DNA of 64,000 nucleotides from Clostridium psychrophilum (GCF_018861705.1 NZ_JAHLEC010000002.1:1-64000); one strand, 5' to 3'. Counted from the first letter of the stretch, positions 55,494-64,000 are shown. Numbers and translations: made by a program. Notes: a model not told the origin generated them from the sequence alone.

Positions 55494-58400
55494 AATAAAA
55501 GGATTGAATTCATTTGTACAGCAGCAAACTATAGAATTTTCAAAGCTTACGGAAAAGGGACTTTTCGGGATTTTCGGCCCAACAGCTAGTGGTAAATCAA
55601 CCATATTAGATGGAATAACGATAGCTCTTTATGGAAAAGTATCTAGAGACACTAAGGAATTCGTAAATACAGAGACCAATGTGGTAGAAATAAGTTTTGA
55701 TTTTGAGATAGGGCTTGGAAAATTACGAAAAATGTATAGAGCGGAAAGAAGTATAAAGAGATTAAAAACTGGATATTTTAAAACTGCTTATGCAAGGCTT
55801 ATAGAAGTAAATAAAGAAAACCCTGATGAAAATAATGTTCTAGCAGAAGGGCCAAAAGACGTTGAAGAAAACATAATAAATATTATAGGATTAAAAGTTG
55901 AGGATTTTACAAGGTCTGTAGTATTACCTCAAGGTAAGTTCAATGAATTTTTAAAGCTTACTGGAAAAGAAAGAAGAAATATGCTCGAGAGAATATTTGC
56001 TCTAGAAAAATACGGAACAAAGCTTTACGATAAAATAAAATCAGTTAGAAACAAAAACTTAAATACTAAAACTATGCTTGAGGGAGAAATGAAGGGCTAC
56101 GAGAATGTAGGGGAAGAAGCTCGCACTGAGATAAAAACCGTACTGGATACTTTAAAGGAAGAAGAAAAAAAGATTAAAATTCAGAAAAATTTTTTAGATA
56201 AAGAGTATGAGGAATATAAAACCATATGGGAGCTGCAACAAGAAAAAAAGCAGTATGTGCAAAAGGAAGTTTTGTTAAAACTCCAACAAGATGAAATAAA
56301 AGATAAGAAAGAGAAATTTACTAAAGGGAGTTTAGCCTTAAATGTAAAACCATATATGGATAATGTAACTAGTGCGAGTAAAAGCCTTTTTATTAACAAA
56401 GAAACACTTCATAAATTAAATAGTGCATTTGAAGTTATATGTAAAAAGCTGAATATTACAAAAACTTCATATGATGTTGCCTTTAAAACTAAAAATGATA
56501 AATTACCTAGTTTGATTGAGAAAGAAGTAAGTCTAAAACAAGCTACTTATATTGAAGAGAAAATAATTAATCTAGCAAAAGAAAAGGATATCCTTCTAAA
56601 AAAACATAAAGAAATCACCTTTTTGATAAATGAAAAAAGTTTAAATGCAGACTTAATTAATACCAGTAGAGAAAAAATAGAAAAGGATTTACAAGTATCT
56701 GAGGTAAAATTAAGTGAAATAGAAATATTACCCGAATATAGGGAAAAACTTTATAACACAAGAAGTAGTGAGCTAGAAGTAACAACTGCAGAAAAAAATG
56801 TAGAGCAGCTTAAGGGTAAAGCTCAAGCCTTACAGAAAGATGTATCTAACACAAAGCTAAAACATAATGAAGCCTTAATACTAAAGGAAAAAAAGCAGAA
56901 AAAATTAGCCCTTTTAGAAGAAAAAGGCGCAGAAATAGCGAATAATTTCCCGGGAGATAATAATTTGTTGCTAAAAAAGCAGGAAGAGTATAGCACATCA
57001 CGAGACCTGCTAGAAAAAGCTGTAGAAAACAATAAAATAAGGGTAGAACTTGAAGAAAAGTACAGTACTGTTCATGGTGAAAGTTCAAAGGTTAAGATAA
57101 TACTAAAAAATACTAAAGAAAATATAGAAAATAAGAAAGTATTAATTAAGACTATAGAAGCTAATATAAAAGAAATAGAGATAAGTCGTATGGCAGGAAT
57201 TTTATCTTCTGATTTAGAAGAAGGAAACCTTTGCCCTGTATGTGGCTCATTGCACCATCCACAAGTCGCAAATCTAGTACAAGATGTTACCTTTGACGAT
57301 GCTAAGAATTCAAAGCAAAAAGAAGAGGATGATTTAGATGATGTATTTAGAAACTTTCAACGAGATCAAATAAAATTTGCAGAGCTTTTGAGAGATGAAG
57401 AAAATATAATTAATCAACTAGATTTAGTTACGGATAAGCTTAAGGATGTTAAGATTGAAGAACTGCAAGAGGCTAAAAAAACAAGTGAATTAGTAGTACT
57501 CCAGTTTAAAGAAAAAAGTGAAGTTTACAATAAACAAAAGACTGAACTGGATTTATCATTACTTAAATTGAGAGATGAAAAAAGCAAAGCAGATATAGAT
57601 GAGGGCAAACTTGGAGAAGGTTTAAGAAAAGAAAGTGAAACACTAATAGGATTACAAGAAGAATTGTCTATTTCTAGCGCTAAACTAAAGCTATTACAGG
57701 AAAATTATAAATTATTAAAAGAAGAGTTATCAAAAGAAGAAGATTTATTTAACAAAAAACTAAGTAGTAATGAGAAATCAATGTCTATAAAAGAAAAAAT
57801 TTCACAAATTAAAGTCATAGATAATGAAGTTATAAAGCTAAATACAGCATCACGTAAATTTAGAACTCAGCTAGTAGACGTTGAAAAGCAAAGAGTTGAC
57901 AATGACAAGTTTTTAAGAGACCTTGGTAGCTCAAAAACAGAAATAATAACAAGTGGCAAGGAGAAAAAGGCAGAAATAGATCGTTTGACGCTTCAAATAG
58001 TTGAACTTTGTGGATTCACGCCTACACAGAAGCAAACACCTATAATTGAAGTAGAAAAGGTAAGAAATGAAATAAAAGATATAACTTATAAAGAGGCTAA
58101 TTTAAAAGAAATTTATGAGAAAGAAACTGTAGAAAAGCAAACTGTACAAACACAAAAAACCAGTGAAGAAGATAAAAAAGATATGCTTTTAAGGATGTTT
58201 GATGAGGGAAAAGACAAATTAGAAAAGTCTCTTAAAGAAAACTATTTTGAAACTAGTGAGGGGGTATCTCTTTATTTAATTTCAAGAGGAGATTTGGCAT
58301 TACTAGAAAAGGAAATTAAAAAGTACGAAGAAGTTAAACGTGGAATCTTAGATAATTTGCTAAGAGTAGAAAAATTACTTAATGGAAAAGAAATAGACGT

Positions 58401-59073
58401 TACTATCTATGAAGAAATAAAGGAAAAAAGGCAAGCTATTGGTGTAGTCTTAGAAGAAAAGACTGGGGCAATAGGTGCGCAGCTTAGAGCACTTGAGGAA
58501 ATGGAAAGAAAGATAAAAGAAATTAAAACCCTTTTAACAAAGAAAAAAGAAGTAGAGCACAAACTTAGCCTAATAGGAGAACTTGACACTTTAATTCAAG
58601 GTAAAAAATTTGTAGAGTATGTAGCCACGAAGCAACTTAAATATATATCCATGGAGGCCTCAAAACGGTTGAAAGATATAACAAGAGGACGTTATGCATT
58701 GGAGCTTGATGCTGAGGGCGCATTTATTATGAGAGATGATTTCAATGGAGGTACAAGACGTGAAACTAACACGTTATCCGGAGGAGAAACCTTCTTAACC
58801 TCGCTATGCCTTGCGCTTGCACTTTCTTCTCAGATTCAATTAAAGGGGAGTGCCCCACTAGAATTCTTCTTCCTAGATGAAGGATTTGGAACACTAGATA
58901 CGGATTTATTAGATGTAGTAATGAATTCTCTTGAAAAACTTCATTCAAGTACATTATCCGTAGGGATAATAAGTCACGTGGAGGAGCTTCGTAATAGAGT
59001 ACCAATAAAACTAATAGTAACTCCAGCAGAACAAGGTAAGGGAGGAAGTACGGTAAAACTAGAGTACACGTAA
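55474..59073 (+). CDS. sbcC: SbcC ATPase subunit
   Basis: A 1199-residue Rad50-like SMC ATPase. The Walker A GPTASGKST is at 35-43. Long coiled coils (about 200-580 and 620-1040) flank the zinc-hook CPVC at about 587-590. The signature NTLSGGETFLTSL (about 1099) and Walker B FFFLDEGFGTLD (about 1131) follow. It partners SbcD and tethers DNA ends. The start lies within sbcD, so the two are translationally coupled. It is the end of the addBA-sbcDC repair cluster. Confidence 0.96.
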   Translation: MKPVNLKIKGLNSFVQQQTIEFSKLTEKGLFGIFGPTASGKSTILDGITIALYGKVSRDTKEFVNTETNVVEISFDFEIGLGKLRKMYRAERSIKRLKTGYFKTAYARLIEVNKENPDENNVLAEGPKDVEENIINIIGLKVEDFTRSVVLPQGKFNEFLKLTGKERRNMLERIFALEKYGTKLYDKIKSVRNKNLNTKTMLEGEMKGYENVGEEARTEIKTVLDTLKEEEKKIKIQKNFLDKEYEEYKTIWELQQEKKQYVQKEVLLKLQQDEIKDKKEKFTKGSLALNVKPYMDNVTSASKSLFINKETLHKLNSAFEVICKKLNITKTSYDVAFKTKNDKLPSLIEKEVSLKQATYIEEKIINLAKEKDILLKKHKEITFLINEKSLNADLINTSREKIEKDLQVSEVKLSEIEILPEYREKLYNTRSSELEVTTAEKNVEQLKGKAQALQKDVSNTKLKHNEALILKEKKQKKLALLEEKGAEIANNFPGDNNLLLKKQEEYSTSRDLLEKAVENNKIRVELEEKYSTVHGESSKVKIILKNTKENIENKKVLIKTIEANIKEIEISRMAGILSSDLEEGNLCPVCGSLHHPQVANLVQDVTFDDAKNSKQKEEDDLDDVFRNFQRDQIKFAELLRDEENIINQLDLVTDKLKDVKIEELQEAKKTSELVVLQFKEKSEVYNKQKTELDLSLLKLRDEKSKADIDEGKLGEGLRKESETLIGLQEELSISSAKLKLLQENYKLLKEELSKEEDLFNKKLSSNEKSMSIKEKISQIKVIDNEVIKLNTASRKFRTQLVDVEKQRVDNDKFLRDLGSSKTEIITSGKEKKAEIDRLTLQIVELCGFTPTQKQTPIIEVEKVRNEIKDITYKEANLKEIYEKETVEKQTVQTQKTSEEDKKDMLLRMFDEGKDKLEKSLKENYFETSEGVSLYLISRGDLALLEKEIKKYEEVKRGILDNLLRVEKLLNGKEIDVTIYEEIKEKRQAIGVVLEEKTGAIGAQLRALEEMERKIKEIKTLLTKKKEVEHKLSLIGELDTLIQGKKFVEYVATKQLKYISMEASKRLKDITRGRYALELDAEGAFIMRDDFNGGTRRETNTLSGGETFLTSLCLALALSSQIQLKGSAPLEFFFLDEGFGTLDTDLLDVVMNSLEKLHSSTLSVGIISHVEELRNRVPIKLIVTPAEQGKGGSTVKLEYT

Positions 59074-59101
59074 GAAGAACCCTGTAGTTCTCCGGAGTAC
59101 C

Positions 59102-59131
59102 TTGACTTATCTAATTTATTATGGTTATATT
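59102..59131 (+). promoter_or_regulatory. Candidate promoter for the guanidine riboswitch transcript
   Basis: TTGACT (59102-59107) and TATATT (59126-59131) with an 18-bp spacer lie about 30 bp before the riboswitch. Confidence 0.5.
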
Positions 59132-59162
59132 GATATATAAGTTAAAACTTAATATTTATTTG

Positions 59163-59255
59163 GTTTTCTAGGGTTCCGCAGTTTTTAACTGGCTGGTCCG
59201 AGAGAAAACACACAGTTATCTGTGTTCACGGAAGGATAAAAGCCTGGGAGATATT
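59163..59255 (+). promoter_or_regulatory. Guanidine-I (ykkC) riboswitch
   Basis: It carries the conserved ykkC parts in order: CTAGGGTTCCG (59168), CTGGTCCGAGAGAAAACACA (59193), CACGGAAGGATAAAAGCCTG (from 59227) and GGAGA. Guanidinium binding would stabilise the aptamer and prevent the overlapping terminator, turning on the SMR exporter gene downstream. Confidence 0.95.
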
Positions 59256-59284
59256 GTAATAATATTTCTTTAGGCTTTTTTATT
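59238..59284 (+). terminator. Riboswitch-controlled terminator
   Basis: AAAAGCCT (59238-59245, shared with the aptamer 3' side) pairs with AGGCTTTT at about 59272-59279, followed by TTATTTT. The shared bases give the expected switch. Confidence 0.8.
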
Positions 59285-59335
59285 TTGTCCAATTTAAAAT
59301 GATGTCACGAAATATTAGTTTAGGAGGGAGTAATT

Positions 59336-59656
59336 ATGGAATGGTTTTATTTAGTGGTAGCTGGATTTTTTGAAATAGAATGGGCAATTGAGTTAAAATA
59401 TTCGATAGGATTCACGAAAATATTACCCAGTTTATTAACCATTATCGGAATGCTTGCAAGTTTTTATTTTTTATCATTAGCACTAAAAAGTCTGCCACTT
59501 GGAACTGCATATGCAGTTTGGACTGGTATAGGAACTGTTGGTACAGTAGTTTTAGGCGTTATTTTGTTTAAAGAGCCAATTAACATTATGCGTGTTATTT
59601 GTGTTGTATTAATTGTAAGTGGAATCATTGGCTTAAAACTAATAACAATAAAGTAG
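59336..59656 (+). CDS. gdx: SMR-family guanidinium exporter (Gdx/SugE type)
   Basis: A 106-residue small multidrug resistance protein with four membrane helices. It has the Gdx/SugE features: E13 in AGFFEIEWAIELKYS, GFTKILPS, SLPLGTAYAVWTGIG and the closing FKEPIN. The guanidine-I riboswitch directly upstream makes guanidinium the likely substrate, exported by proton antiport as a dual-topology dimer. The second glutamate at position 15 (EIEW) is less usual; glycine is common there. RBS AGGAGGG. Confidence 0.95.
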   Translation: MEWFYLVVAGFFEIEWAIELKYSIGFTKILPSLLTIIGMLASFYFLSLALKSLPLGTAYAVWTGIGTVGTVVLGVILFKEPINIMRVICVVLIVSGIIGLKLITIK

Positions 59657-59736
59657 TAATTAATGTAAGCTTTATGTGATTTAATCTGTTATTTATTATA
59701 TAATTAAAGCACTTGAATTTAAATGGAGGAGAAAAC

Positions 59737-60003
59737 ATGAAATATTTTTTATATTATTTTTTAGCAATTAATTTATATGGAATTTTTATAATGTATTCGG
59801 ATAAGAAAAAATCACAAAAGGGGCAGTGGAGAACTCCAGAAAATACACTATTTACTATAGCTATTCTTTACGGTGCTTTGGGTATATTTCTTGGGATGCA
59901 TTTGTTTAGGCATAAAACCAAACATAATAAATTTGTAATCGGCATACCTGCAATACTTATAATACAAATATATATATTTTTTAAATACATATATACCAGG
60001 TGA
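59737..60003 (+). CDS. DUF1294-family small membrane protein
   Basis: An 88-residue protein. The start is the ATG at 59737, behind GGAGGAG. Three hydrophobic segments are visible, with the family motif YSDKKKSQKGQWRTPENTLF, then YGALGIFLGMHLFRHKTKHNKF. DUF1294 proteins are widespread in Firmicutes and have no known function. It follows the exporter gene by 80 bp and may be co-transcribed. Confidence 0.88.
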   Translation: MKYFLYYFLAINLYGIFIMYSDKKKSQKGQWRTPENTLFTIAILYGALGIFLGMHLFRHKTKHNKFVIGIPAILIIQIYIFFKYIYTR

Positions 60004-60104
60004 TAGCTTTTATAGATTGGCATTGATGCTAGTAATTAACTAGTGTTATTTTGTATTCACTACTGTATTTTCTAAACATTGATAAACTTTTAGTATTTTT
60101 TATT

Positions 60105-60140
60105 ACATAGAGTCATCCTTTTAAAGGATGACTCTATGTT
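60105..60140. terminator. Bidirectional terminator
   Basis: Perfect stem ACATAGAGTCATCCTTT/AAAGGATGACTCTATGT with T-rich tail, between the DUF1294 gene and the convergent DeoR gene. Confidence 0.9.
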
Positions 60141-60151
60141 TTCCTATATTT

Positions 60152-60916
60152 TTATTCATGATAATTTGGTATAGTTATTTTCACATTATTTTCTTTAAAG
60201 TATTTTAAATATTCAGGACTTGGTTCTTCGTTAGTTATTAAATAATCTATATCATTTAGATTACAATAGGTCATGAGAGATGAGACATTAAACTTCGAAG
60301 AATCAACTGGCAGAAATACTTCATCACTTTGCTGCACGACTAATTTTTTGATTTCGTGTTCTAGAGGAGAAGAATCCGAAACACCCTTAACTATTGAAAT
60401 GCCAGTAGTCGCCATAAAAGCTTTGTTTATATTATATTTTTTCAAAAGTTCTAAGGTATTAACCCCTGTAAAACAGTTAGTCTTCTTTATTAAGCTTCCT
60501 CCTATAGAAATTATATTTAAATTGTCATATGGAAATGCCTTGATTATAGCTTTTAGATTGTCAGTTAATATAGTTACATTTTTCTTGTCTTTTAAAAAGT
60601 CGATTATGTTAATCGTTGTTGTTCCTGAATCTATAAAAATTATATCCCCATCTTCTATAAATGTGGCTGATAACTTAGCTATTAGTATTTTTTCAGATAT
60701 ATATTTTACATTCCTTTCCTCAAATGCAATTATCTTTTTTTCGTTTGCAATTACGCCCCCATAAATTTTTTTAATAGATCCTTTATCTACAAGCTTTTGT
60801 ATATCTCGTCTAATTGTATTTTTGGAAACACTAAAAGCCTCACATAATTTATCCAAAGAAACCGTATCACTATACAATATATATTCTTCTATATCCTTCA
60901 ATCTGTTATATTTCAT
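60152..60916 (-). CDS. DeoR/GlpR-family regulator, divergent from the aldolase
   Basis: A 254-residue repressor with N-terminal helix-turn-helix (LDKLCEAFSVSKNTIRRDIQ, then KKIYGGV) and a DeoRC sensor domain (IFIDSGTTTINI, ILTDNLKAI, TGVNTLELL). It probably senses a sugar phosphate and controls itself and the divergent aldolase gene. A 13-bp-arm inverted repeat lies 55 bp before its start. It is only distantly like the DeoR protein at 9987. RBS AGGAG. Confidence 0.9.
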   Translation of the reverse strand: MKYNRLKDIEEYILYSDTVSLDKLCEAFSVSKNTIRRDIQKLVDKGSIKKIYGGVIANEKKIIAFEERNVKYISEKILIAKLSATFIEDGDIIFIDSGTTTINIIDFLKDKKNVTILTDNLKAIIKAFPYDNLNIISIGGSLIKKTNCFTGVNTLELLKKYNINKAFMATTGISIVKGVSDSSPLEHEIKKLVVQQSDEVFLPVDSSKFNVSSLMTYCNLNDIDYLITNEEPSPEYLKYFKENNVKITIPNYHE

Positions 60917-60970
60917 ATTTTAACTCCTCACATATATGTAATTGACTTTAAATGTTTAATATTGATTACT

Positions 60971-61005
60971 ATCTTAATTATATCTTAACTATATATAATT
61001 AAGAT
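60971..61005. promoter_or_regulatory. Inverted repeat, candidate DeoR operator
   Basis: Perfect 13-bp arms ATCTTAATTATAT/ATATAATTAAGAT around a 9-base loop lie in the divergent region between the DeoR gene and the aldolase gene. Confidence 0.55.
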
Positions 61006-61088
61006 ATACATTACCATTAATAAAATCAAAAATCTATCATTACAACTTGATCATAAACATGCTCAAATATTATACAATTGGAAAACGG

Positions 61089-61118
61089 TTGACAACTATA
61101 TATAAATGTTGGTACAAT
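61089..61118 (+). promoter_or_regulatory. Promoter of the aldolase gene
   Basis: TTGACA (61089-61094) and TACAAT (61113-61118) with an 18-bp spacer. Confidence 0.7.
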
Positions 61119-61204
61119 ATACTCATAGCATATCACAAACATTAATATTTATATCAATCTTTAAAAATTATAATAATTAAATAGATTAAAAGGAGATGTT
61201 TTTT

Positions 61205-61882
61205 ATGCAATATATTTTAGATACAGCGGATATAAGTTTTATTAAAAAAGCTATAGATTTGTATCCTATAGAAGGGGTTACTACAAATCCAACAATTATC
61301 GCTAAGGAAAAAGGGGATTTTAAATCAATAATTAAAGGGATTAGAGAAGTGATAGGTGAAGATCTTATGCTTCATGTACAATGTTTAAGCCTTGATGCTG
61401 AAACTATAGTTAAGGAAGCATTATATATTAAGCAATTTGCAGGTAAAAATGTGTCTGTAAAGATTCCTGTAATTCCTGAAGGAATAAAAGCCATTAAAAT
61501 TTTAAAAAGTAAAAACATAAGAACAACTGCTACGGCAATATTTACAGCCCAACAAGCATTGATGGCAGCAAATGCAGGAGCTGATTATGTAGCACCATAT
61601 ATAAATAGAATAGATAATATATTAGGAGATGGGGCAAAAGTTGTTTCTGATATCGTCCAACTTTTTAATATAAATAATATTTCTACAAAAGTTCTTGCAG
61701 CAAGTTTTAAAAATGTAGAACAGGTACACAAAGTATGTTTAGCAGGTGCACATTCAGTTACTGTTAATAAGGATCTTTTTGAGAAACTAATTTACCATCC
61801 TTACACAGATTTAAGCATAAAAACTTTTATTAGCGATTGGGAAGGTCAATATGGAAAAGGGAAGACTACATTAGATGCATAA
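61205..61882 (+). CDS. fsa: Fructose-6-phosphate aldolase (FSA type)
   Basis: A 225-residue class I aldolase of the transaldolase superfamily. I start at the ATG 61205, 9 bases after AGGAG. The upstream in-frame ATG overlaps the ribosome site. Schiff-base lysine K86 is in VKIPV. The residues that separate FSA from transaldolase are present: Q59 (LHVQCLS), T110 and Y132 (VAPYINRID), equivalent to Gln59, Thr109 and Tyr131 of E. coli FsaA. KVLAASFK follows. It cleaves fructose-6-phosphate or the analogue 1-deoxyfructose-6-phosphate. A DeoR gene is divergent from it. Confidence 0.9.
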   Translation: MQYILDTADISFIKKAIDLYPIEGVTTNPTIIAKEKGDFKSIIKGIREVIGEDLMLHVQCLSLDAETIVKEALYIKQFAGKNVSVKIPVIPEGIKAIKILKSKNIRTTATAIFTAQQALMAANAGADYVAPYINRIDNILGDGAKVVSDIVQLFNINNISTKVLAASFKNVEQVHKVCLAGAHSVTVNKDLFEKLIYHPYTDLSIKTFISDWEGQYGKGKTTLDA

Positions 61883-61970
61883 GATTAATTTATTACTCTA
61901 AAATAAAAAGAGTAATCTTTAGATAAGCTGGTACTATAGACTAGGTAATTTAAATATACAAAAGGCACAA

Positions 61971-62000
61971 GATGTATTAAAAATATCTTGTGCCTTAATT
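61971..62000 (+). terminator. Terminator after the aldolase gene
   Basis: AAGGCACAAGAT pairs with ATCTTGTGCCTT around an A/T loop, followed by AATTT. Confidence 0.8.
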
Positions 62001-62062
62001 TAAGCTTAAAATTGTGACTATAGTGATTAATAGCTTGTACTATTAACTAGCTTAATATTTTG

Positions 62063-62971
62063 TTATCTCAAAAGTTTATTTATAGTTAGTGGCCCCACGA
62101 TTCCATCAGATTTTAATTTTTTTGATGTTTGATACTTTTTCACAGCAGCGAGTGTGATTAAACCAAAATACGAATCAGCTCCAGTTGGACCACAGCCGAA
62201 TCCTGATGCAATAAGTCTTTGTTGTATCCATCGTACTAATTCATTATGGGCTCCTTTAGTTACATACACCTTAGCAATAACTTCGTTAGTATGAGTTCCT
62301 ATGATTCCATTTTCAACGAGCTTAGACCCATTTTTATCTTTAAGTCCTACTAAATTGGCAGCATGTTGAAAAGATCGTACAACGGCATTTATAACTACTA
62401 CAGGTGGGACTGGTCCAAGAAATATACCAGAACTAAATTCATCTAAATCAACAAATTCAGTTACTCCATCTACAATTCCTGTATCTGAATATTGAAATCC
62501 TATATATTTAATTACATCTGGTTTTGTCACTCTATAATGAGCTATCCACAATGGCAGATTTTTGACTGAATTGTCTAAATGCGTTGCGTAAAAATTATCT
62601 CCTGTATAAAGACAAACATCTTTACCGATTGATATTAAATAATTTGCGAATTGTCTTACTTTAGAACTTAAAACTGTTATGCTATTTCCATATGATGATT
62701 CTGCATCTATAACGTATTTACAATCGGGAGAAAGCCCGTCGATAATTTTTATAAAATGTTTTGCTTCTAGTATTGGATCATTTGCTTCAAAACGATGATA
62801 AAATCCAATTTTAAGTCCCGCTGCCTTTGCTCCGGCGTATTGTGATTTAAAAAGAGGATTAACATAAGCGAGTCCTTTTGTAGCTTCAATATAAACTATT
62901 TGTATTCCACTATTTTTTACTTTTTTAAAATCTACAGTTCCTTGGTAAACAGATATATCTATTCCTTTCAT
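62063..62971 (-). CDS. GH25 lysozyme with C-terminal peptidoglycan-binding domain
   Basis: A 302-residue N-acetylmuramidase. The GH25 domain is at about 1-195, with D5 in KGIDISVYQG, the catalytic DAE at 89-91 (VIDAESSYG), YTGDNFYA, and FQYSDTGIVDGV...DLDEFS. A peptidoglycan-binding-1 domain fills about 225-302 (GADSYFGLITLAAVKKYQ, DGIVGPLTINKLL). There is no signal peptide, as in phage endolysins or in lysozymes released by lysis. No other phage genes are seen. The ATG at 62971 has GGAGATG before it. Confidence 0.93.
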   Translation of the reverse strand: MKGIDISVYQGTVDFKKVKNSGIQIVYIEATKGLAYVNPLFKSQYAGAKAAGLKIGFYHRFEANDPILEAKHFIKIIDGLSPDCKYVIDAESSYGNSITVLSSKVRQFANYLISIGKDVCLYTGDNFYATHLDNSVKNLPLWIAHYRVTKPDVIKYIGFQYSDTGIVDGVTEFVDLDEFSSGIFLGPVPPVVVINAVVRSFQHAANLVGLKDKNGSKLVENGIIGTHTNEVIAKVYVTKGAHNELVRWIQQRLIASGFGCGPTGADSYFGLITLAAVKKYQTSKKLKSDGIVGPLTINKLLR

Positions 62972-64000
62972 AAAAATTCATCTCCAATTTTAATTATTTT
63001 ACAGTAATAATATATGCTCAGACCTTTATTTTAGGCACTATTGGCTAAAATGTATTTTGATTTTTACCAAATTATTTATCTTTATAATCAGTTAACATCC
63101 TCATTTAATTTAACAATAAACAGTAGTAACTATAGACATATAGTAGTAACTATAGACATATAGTAAAACTAAAATCATTAATATGAATTTCAGATCTGTG
63201 GATAACTAAACTGTAAAAACAGATAAATTGTTGTAAAAATTGTACATGTTATCATAATATGGTTTTATTAACAGGTTATTAGACAAAGTTATCCTCATTC
63301 CGTGGATAACTTTTTTAAAATTGTGGATGAATTTTTAATTGCGTGAAAATTTAAAGTAATATAAATAATCTTTTCAATATTGCCTCAAAGACTTGATTTT
63401 TTAAAAAACATGATAATTTAATTCACTTTTTACCATTGAAATTTGGGTATATAAGCAAAAATCATATTAATAGTAATTACAAGTTTATTGGTAAAATAAA
63501 GTGTTGTAAATTTAACAATTTTGTATTGAAATTTTAATATTCGCAGGTTATAATAAAGGTCGAGATTATCCTACAAAATAATATAAATTTTGCATATTAA
63601 ACAAATAAGAGATAGTTTTATAAATATTGAAATAATAACGAATAAAAATAAGAAATGGTATTTCAGAATTAATTTGGTAATAAGTTAAGCCTGTGGATAA
63701 CTTTTCTACAAAATAGAGTAAATTTTCATAAATATTGTATTATTATCATAATATGGTTTTTTTTAGTGAACAATTTGAAAAAGTTATCCTCTTTTAGTGG
63801 ATAACTTTTTCGATTCTGTGGATAAATATTTAATTATCTGAAAATATATTATAATTGTGACTATTTTATACCTTCTGTATATTTCGAAATTTAACTTAAA
63901 ACAACAAATTTCATTAAGAAACACAACTGTTTTACCTGCCTAAAAATCAGTTAATCTCAAAATATCTGTTATCACCCAGTTTTCCTACTCAAATCCCCGT
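62972..64000. other. Gene-free region with duplicated DnaA-box cluster
   Basis: The last kilobase has no open frame. It contains perfect TGTGGATAA boxes at 63197, 63692 and 63817 and one-mismatch boxes at 63301, 63322 and 63796, plus TTATCCTC half-matches at 63289 and 63784. Two similar blocks (63196-63352 and 63690-63844) each end in an inverted pair GTTATCC...GGATAAC. A 20-bp direct duplication lies at 63122-63166. Very AT-rich DNA lies between the blocks. It looks like an origin or DnaA-binding locus. The gene orientation on the left argues against simple oriC. Confidence 0.6.
63122..63166 (+). repeat. 20-bp tandem duplication next to the DnaA-box cluster
   Basis: AGTAGTAACTATAGACATAT occurs twice in direct succession and then restarts with AGTA. 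It is 30 bp before the first DnaA-box block. Confidence 0.8.

Noticed and set aside
61205-61882. Transaldolase annotation
   Set aside because: Q59 and Y132 match fructose-6-phosphate aldolase, where transaldolases have Glu and Phe.
62063-62971. Prophage remnant around the GH25 lysozyme
   Set aside because: No holin, tail, terminase or integrase genes are nearby. Such lysozymes also occur as ordinary chromosomal genes.

Overview
The window is low-GC, strongly AT-rich DNA from an anaerobic, spore-forming Firmicute, most likely a Clostridium (sensu stricto) or close relative. The evidence is two alpha/beta-type SASP genes, a GerQ-like coat protein, glycyl-radical and CoA-transferase metabolism, a flavodiiron protein, a thrS T-box leader, AddAB rather than RecBCD, RNase J, and purine-rich Shine-Dalgarno sites with frequent GTG/TTG starts. 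Most genes are on the + strand. No phage or plasmid core is visible.

Layout. 0-5 kb: truncated IS30-type transposase at the edge, excisionase-like HTH protein, RNase J, orphan Zn/Mn-binding lipoprotein, HPr. 5-12 kb: RmlD-like reductase, then a pflC-pflD glycyl-radical pair divergent from an HbpS-like/DeoR/Gfo-Idh-MocA set; pflD looks like the E. coli PflD type that opens 1,5-anhydromannitol-6-phosphate. 12-22 kb: glnS, thrS with T-box, a GGDEF-EAL protein behind an (ATTGG)6 tract, a two-component system, MgtC. 22-31 kb: sporulation and unknown small genes, a duplicated SASP segment flanking a Big2-domain secreted protein, a RAYT-type transposase amid REP-like GTTAACCGTCCCC repeats, a doubly deleted HMA/TauE pseudogene, a class A beta-lactamase-like protein. 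31-35 kb: complete IS1182-family element, phosphoglucomutase, tRNA-Leu(CAG). 35-42 kb: the most unusual part, an acyl-CoA dehydrogenase/ETF-alpha/rubredoxin fusion, a flavodiiron protein, a four-cysteine Rrf2 regulator, both subunits of a CoA-transferase and an acyl-CoA thioesterase. 42-46 kb: UPF0182 membrane protein and ComFB-like protein. 46-59 kb: addB-addA-sbcD-sbcC, with repeat expansions in and between the genes. 59-64 kb: guanidine-I riboswitch with gdx-type SMR exporter, DUF1294 protein, DeoR regulator divergent from a fructose-6-phosphate aldolase, GH25 lysozyme, and a duplicated DnaA-box cluster in 1 kb of gene-free DNA.

How the genes may work together. (1) The 35.7-42.4 kb block can be read as a redox-controlled route by which butyryl-CoA (made from butyrate by the CoA-transferase) gives electrons through FAD and rubredoxin domains of one polypeptide to the flavodiiron O2 reductase next door. 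The same dyad, TATAYC-N6-GTATAC, lies at candidate promoters of the fusion and the Rrf2 gene and upstream of the CoA-transferase. (2) pflD/pflC, the Gfo/Idh/MocA oxidoreductase and the distant FSA-type aldolase fit a 1,5-anhydrosugar fermentation pathway. (3) At least two dispersed repeat families shape the intergenic regions: REP-like GTTAACCGTCCCC units, with a candidate cognate transposase, and an element carrying AGGAGATGATT modules that often lies just upstream of genes.
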